A DNA stretch of 64,000 nt from contig CP141147.1 in NCBI GenBank assembly GCA_035235625.1, positions 13,691,001 through 13,755,000 of the forward strand, read 5' to 3'. Under the pieces are notes generated by a model. That model made no database searches. It was given only the letters and a program-made list of their open reading frames with translations, and was not told the DNA's origin. Each line of letters opens with the position of its first letter. The stretch's first letter is position 1. Positions 58,601-64,000 of the stretch are shown in pieces. Both the position numbers and the translations under genes were made by a program. This stretch comes from Saururus chinensis (lineage: Eukaryota > Streptophyta > Magnoliopsida > Piperales > Saururaceae).

Positions 58601-60456
58601 ACAAAGGATTTTTTAAGGCAACTAAAACTGCTAGTGACTGATCGTTCCAACCAACGATCAATCGTTCAATATTTCATTAGGGCATGACTCCTTGATCGAT
58701 TGACTATCGACAAAGCAATCTATCAATAAACTCTCAGCTTTGTTTAACAAAGGGCTGATTTTGGTGTCGATTGATCCATTGAATGCGATCAATCAATGTA
58801 ACTCTCCAATAGTTCATAAGTGATCAATTGATTTTTTTTAGTGTTTGTTCCCGCGATTGATCGATGACACTATTTAATAATAAGTTTACCCATTGTACCC
58901 TAAATCTGTCTAAAACCTTCAAAATCACTTCTAAAACTTTTCAAGTGACTTTTTGTATGAGAATTTATACTTAATAAACTTTTGTTTTCATCAGCATTCT
59001 TTATCTTTAGTCTTGATCCATAAAAACATGTATGCTCCTATTTTTTAAATCCTTCAATTCCAAATTTGACTCGAGCACAAATAAATCTAATCAGATTTCT
59101 AAGACTAATTACATATGCCTAGTTTCTAATATAGTCTTGATCAACAAAATTAGCCAAGTTCTTTCACTCTATTGCTTTCTGAGCAAGCTAGAGGTGGGGT
59201 GCACAACGGAGGCAATGGCGGCAACAACTGCAACAGACCAAGGTGTCGCCTTTGATAATACTAAGCTGCCTAGGGGTGTGAAGATATTGAAGGTCTTGCC
59301 GAGTTTAGGAGAAGTGCGGCTGGCCCGATTAAGCACTCGTCGATTTACACACCTCTGATTGATGCACACTAGGGGTGATCGAGAGTGGAAAATATGCCCT
59401 CAAGAGCTATGGAAGGTCCAAAGCTCTTGACTATTTCTAGACACAACAGTCGATTGCCAAAAATTTGAGGCAAACTATCAGAAGCCAAAACTATCCTGAA
59501 CGGAGGTTTGTGGCAGCAGTTCTAGAGCTCAAAACCCATGAAAAATGGGCTAGGGGCATGGATAAGGGTAATGAGGTGAGGATGAGGGGAACAAAAGCAA
59601 TGATCGCCAGCCTTAGTTGCTAGCGAGGCCACATGACTATCAGACAACACAAAAAACATGTTATCCTAGTTGTTTTCTTAGTGCAAAACAGGAACCAACG
59701 GCCGTGAGATGGTCAAAGAGGAGAAAGGAGGGTGTGGGAGGAAGTTCCTAGTCGGAGGCAGGGTGGAGAGGTGATGGCTAGCTGAAAATGGCTCACAACT
59801 GTGTTGTGGAGGTTCTCCAGCAGTCCAAATGGCCAAAGCAAGAGGAAAAACATAGGGAGAAAATCAATAGCTTGAGGAGGAGCAAGGAGGGGGTGGTGGT
59901 GGCTCCGGTCGGCTCCACCAGACTCGTGGCAGCCAAATGGAGTCTATTATAGTGAGAGGCAGCATAGTCTGGTGTCAAAGGAGGCACACCAGAGGAAACT
60001 AGAATGTTCCAGGTTTCCTCTTGTTGTTTCTAGACATTCGAGAAGAAAAAGAACGCGGCCACGACCCATTCTTTGTACACATATTTTTCCATTTTGGCCC
60101 CATCACTCACCAACCTCCAATTCACAAGTCAAATTTGCTCTCTAATGCGCCCCTCCCATCAAATGCGTTGGAGCCTGCATTTTTCGCACCGAAGCCTGTG
60201 CCTAATTTTACACACCAAGGCCTCCAATTATGCGACAATGCTTTATCTTAAGTGCTAAACCCTTTTTCGTGTGTTAAAGCCTTATTTTCATGCCAAAATA
60301 TTAATTTACTTGTAAAACCTCTCTACCTACGACTAGGTCCTATACACAACCCCAAGTACACGTATATATGGGAAAATATATAATAATTATGAAAAATGCT
60401 TAATTTTCTCTAGCAACATGCAAATAGAAAACCACTAAAAAAAATGGGTCATTACA
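55699..60456 (-). mobile_element. Long LTR-like sequence (up to 4.8 kb)
   Basis: Starts tgtaacaccccgggt, has the tgagtatt/aatactca dyad at 56036-56057, a TATATAAA on the minus strand at 58540-58547 and a dense cluster of GATCGATT-type words upstream of it (58636-58870). A possible other end is gggtcattaca at 60456, but the flanks (ctcat, attac) do not form a target duplication, so the right boundary is a guess. No coding frame. Confidence 0.35.
58636..58870. promoter_or_regulatory. GATCGATT word cluster
   Basis: gatcaatcgttc, cttgatcgattgac, gtcgattgatcc, gcgatcaatcaatg, gtgatcaattgat and cgattgatcgatga lie within 235 bp, 90-320 bp upstream of the minus-strand TATA box. Confidence 0.5.
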
Positions 60457-60461
60457 ATTAC

Positions 60462-60760
60462 GCCCACTTACACCCGACCTCTTGCGCTACCCAGTAATTC
60501 ACCTCCATTAGTGAGCCCACAACATATGGAAAGCGGATCTTTTTAATGTGTGAATTTGTAATTATGGGCAGTCCCTTATCTTTTAATGTAATGAACCTAC
60601 TCTTTCCTCTCTATTCTGGCAAAACCACATAATGTTACACAGTTACACTCGACCTCTTTCTGCTCCATGTACAGGCTACCCATTAATTCACCTCATGAGT
60701 GAGCCCACAACATATGGAAAGTGGACGTCTTTAATATGTGAATTTATATGTAATTACATT
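60462..60760. repeat. Direct duplication, offset about 175 bp
   Basis: Both copies contain gtgagcccacaacatatgga (60513 and 60700 regions) with flanking similarity over about 110 bp. Confidence 0.75.
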
Positions 60761-61130
60761 ATTATGTTATCCTATTGGTATATGCAGATATACTCGGCGC
60801 ACCCTAGTGGTACGATTTACCTTGTTTCGTAGGGTAGGAAGTTGTTGCATGATGGGATTTTAGAAGGACGCTCTAGAGCCCCAATTTTAATAGGAGGTTT
60901 CTTTTTTATACTTAGCAATTATATGTAGCCATGAGAGTGTCCATTTATTTTAAGGTTAATAATTGAAAGCGTGGTTGTGATATATGTGACTGACAAACTA
61001 TATATGATTTCTATGAAAATTCATTTGGATTTTATTATTTAGTATATGCTTTGATACTTGGGAATTGTATAATACTAGTATTCATGCCTTGATATTTCAT
61101 CGTTATAATCTGACATGATTTAGAAGCAAG

Positions 61131-61170
<40 letters not shown>

Positions 61171-61929
61171 GTATGTGTGTGTGTAACATAATTTATTGAA
61201 GAAAATGTTTATAAAAACTCTAGGAGTGACAAATATATCAATTATATGATTGCAAATCATTGAAATATATGCAAAAATACTCTAGTTTAAATTTTTTATC
61301 ATACTATTATATAAATTGAGTTGACTTAGAATTTTTAATTTATGCTTATTTCACCCATGTTTTTCACCAATTCACATTTTATCCATCTTTTAAACCCAGT
61401 TTAACTATTTAGAAAATCTTCATTGAATTGGAAAATATTTATATTTGCCAAACTTCTATATTACCCTCATTTGATATGTGATGTGAGGGTATTTTCATAA
61501 AATTATTTACTTAGATTCCCTTAGATGACTAACTACCACATGTCAACCTAATATTTGTTAGTAATTGGACATGGCCCGTGTTTTTAGATTTTGTTGAATT
61601 TAACTTTGTAAGGTTATATCTTGTATTTTTAAATACAATTTTTTTCATTTTGGTATCATTAGAAAGCTCTCAATGGACTCTATCAAATTTGCGGGTCCCA
61701 TACTTACAACATGCTTTAGGATTTTTTTTGTATTTTCACTTATATTACACATGTTCAAATATGTGCATCTTTTATATAATTGGAAATATGTAATCCTTGG
61801 GTCCACGGGCTCCTTAAACGCAAGGGCAAAACCTAATCCAAGGTTCAAAATTACTGTCAAAAAATTCTTCTATCGATTAGTAGGATCCTTATCCGTGTAC
61901 AAGAGCTTAACGATTTGAAAAGAATAAAA
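60761..61929. other. AT-rich spacer with microsatellite
   Basis: 61131-61184 is (AT)n(GTAT)n(GT)n. No gene recognised. Confidence 0.6.
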
Positions 61930-62500
61930 AAGATTAATTATTATTATTTTACATATCGGGCCAACATCACTATGATGTTGGTTGCCTACGTACTTGTTGG
62001 GTAATATCTCCAATGTTATTTTAATAAGATTGGATACAAACATAGTTCTACCTAAAAACTAATGTCTTTTAAGAAACATAACATCATATATACAATGCTT
62101 ACATATTTACAATTAAATGTGGAATCATATGTCAAAGTTGACTTAGAATAATAAAAGAGTCGATAAATCAGACAAAACATTCTTTCACAAAATTCAATAA
62201 ATCATTCAAAAAATTGAATAAATCAATCATTCACGGAATCTGATAAATCGAAAAAATTATTGGTAAACAAGATTGGATAAATCATTCATTGACAAATGTC
62301 ATCGATACTGAAGTGACATACATATGTGCTTGTGGGGAAACATGATCAAAATGATATAGATCTTCCCATGGTAACCTGATTTATGAGCGCACCAAATGCC
62401 TCAATAAGCAGGGATCTAGGACTCATAATTCTAATAGCTTTTAGGCTTATACTAAATAACTACCTTTCAAATCCTATCATTGAAAACCATTTGAAATATC
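61930..62500 (-). mobile_element. LTR-G fragment
   Basis: 61940-62060 matches 14340-14460 in the same orientation (atcgggccaac...ttggttgcct). 62340-62480 matches 51040-51240 in inverted orientation. Short ataaatcattca repeats lie at 62160-62290. Truncated; no LTR end seen. Confidence 0.65.
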
Positions 62501-62739
62501 ATTCTAATGATATAATAACATTTTAAAGTCCATATACTGAAAAGTCTGAGACCCAAACCGATGAAGAACTCATCAAATATTCATAAGTCATTCAACATCT
62601 TTTTAAAACATGCATTCGTGCATAAATTCGAAACCATACAAGTTAACTACTTAAGGAAAACATATATTCATTTAAACAAGTAGGCATCAAAGCATGCTCT
62701 ATTTTGTTTATTTTAGAAAGTTATGCTTATACTCTTAAA

Positions 62740-63112
62740 TCACATTTTACACGCTTGAAACTTGTAGGAATATAATTTTATGATTTATTACATGTAATCT
62801 TAGTGGGATATCTTTAACTAAGCATATTTTTTAAAGCATGACAATTGAGTAATTTTTAACGTTTTATGATGGATCTTTATGCTTGGCTATTACTTGAAAA
62901 AATTGGGATAAGTGTGTAATGAAAAAATGAATGAAAAAAATGTTGATTTTTTTTTAAAAACTTGATTGATTGAAAAAATGATGATGATTTAAAAAAAAAT
63001 GAGAATAATGGTTTGTTTCACTTTTCACCTAGTAATCAGGCCTCATGCTTGGGCAAGTATAGGGGTTCGCATCAAAACATGAACACTTGAAATAAATTCT
63101 TTTATGACAATA
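62740..63112 (+). mobile_element. Athila internal fragment, inverted
   Basis: Reverse-complement match to 18355-18740 of the full element (3-prime non-coding interior), including ttagtgggatatctttaact and the A/T-run region. No LTR adjoins it. Remnant of a second Athila copy. Confidence 0.85.
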
Positions 63113-63381
63113 AGATTAGATACAAACATAGTTGCAAAATAGGAGAGCAGAACAACAAAGTTGTAGGAAATACACTTTCTTTTATTAATATTACTTGATG
63201 AGTTCATTACATAAACAAAATGACCTCAATATCTAGTAAAGATACAAGATTGAAGTAAAGTTGCGTAGTTGATTACACGATCAACTACCATAGATTACAT
63301 GATTGCGAATGAAATTAAAATAGTTGAATGAACTTTATAAATTGTATATCGGTATAGAGATTTAAAAAAAAGTAAAACTTA

Positions 63382-63512
63382 TTACATTTCATCTGATTCT
63401 GGATTGAATTCCTAATTGATTCGTCCGCGAAGAATGGCAGCACAAATTTGAGGCCTGGCCAATTTTGTGATCTCCACTTAGGTAAAATCTGGTTGAAGGA
63501 CTCCTTGTTGAC
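63382..63512 (-). pseudogene. Second Ulp1-like gene tail
   Basis: Minus strand reads GVLQPDFT, stop, VEITKLARPQICAAILRGRIN, stop, EFNPESDEM and a terminal TAA at 63382-63384. This matches the last 40 residues of the copy ending at 3028 (GVLKPDFRQLEII...ILRPRFNNEFDPEADEL). The upstream part is lost into A-rich sequence. Confidence 0.8.
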
Positions 63513-63573
63513 ATAAAAAAAATTAAAAAAAAACAAAAAAATTAATCAAATCAAAATTCAATTGCAAAGATCT

Positions 63574-63905
63574 CGGAGCTTGACTAGCTTCGGATAACTC
63601 TAAATTTTCAAAATGGACAAAGTCTCAAAAATGGGCAAAGTCCAAAAAAAAAAAAAATTTGAAAATGAAACAAATTCTAAAGTTATACACATGGTAATGT
63701 GTTAAAAGAAAAAATTAAAATTCAAAGGCAAGAGTTCGGAGCTTGACTAGTTCTCGATAATACTAAAGTCTCAAAATGGACAAAGTAAAAAAAAAAATTA
63801 TCACCAAAATCTAAAGGCCAAGATTTCGGAGCTTGACTAGCTCTGAGTGAGACCAAATTTTTAAATGGACAAAGTCTCCAAAGTGGACAAAGTCCAAAGA
63901 TAAAA
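63574..63905. repeat. Imperfect repeat, three units
   Basis: cggagcttgactag occurs at 63574, 63737 and 63827, each followed by an aaatggacaaagtc phrase once or twice. Confidence 0.75.
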
Positions 63906-64000
63906 AAAATGAGGAGGCAAAATCTAATCCTACACATGTAGGAATAGACTAAGGCTTCCAACAAAAAAATTATATTATGAGAGGACTTCATGGGGGCCTC

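Overview
This window is plant nuclear DNA from an angiosperm (probably a eudicot; species not determinable from sequence alone). The evidence is one spliced plant-type gene, plant LTR retrotransposons of both superfamilies, a Mutator-like element carrying a Ulp1-type gene, a tRNA-Asp primer site of the kind used by Athila elements, and AT-rich spacers with microsatellites. It is a transposon-dominated region: I recognise only one host gene that looks intact, a SINE1/SINE2-like KASH protein of the nuclear envelope at 43.6-47.7 kb on the minus strand (three coding exons, 614 codons, ending in LVPT).

Layout. 0-7.3 kb: decayed Mutator-like element with the tail of a mudrA-type transposase (plus strand) and a convergent, multi-exon, stop-riddled Ulp1-protease-like gene (minus strand) whose middle segment is inverted; many short TCGTGT...ACACGA dyads lie in its non-coding parts. 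7.8 kb: a small MITE-like foldback. 9.2-10.5 kb: a Copia-type LTR (minus). 11-14.1 and 28.7-34.8 kb: pieces of a dispersed repeat (family A). 14.1-16.1 kb: a probable solo LTR of a Gypsy-like family (called LTR-G here). 16.4-28.3 kb: a nearly complete Athila-type Ty3/Gypsy element on the minus strand with 1170-bp LTRs about 2% apart, tRNA-Asp PBS, gag, pol, and a third ORF behind its own promoter-like region and intron. 29.6-30.8 and 49.4-50.6 kb: two solo LTRs of the same family with perfect target duplications. 36.1-41.5 kb: a decayed short-LTR Copia element inserted into an older Copia remnant. 41.9-42.8 and 48.7-51.8 kb: chromovirus-like Gypsy gag, integrase and LTR remnants around the host gene. 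55.7-60.5 kb: another long LTR-like sequence. 62.7-63.5 kb: an inverted piece of Athila internal sequence and a second copy of the Ulp1-like gene tail.

Main observation. Several unrelated LTR promoters in the window, plus an internal promoter-like region of the Athila element, share one architecture: a cluster of short self-complementary words (each family with its own word set) located roughly 10-320 bp upstream of a TATA box. In the Athila copies the same slots switch between GATCGATC-like and GTTCGAAC-like words while the flanks stay conserved. I know of no description of this; it is the best candidate here for something new.
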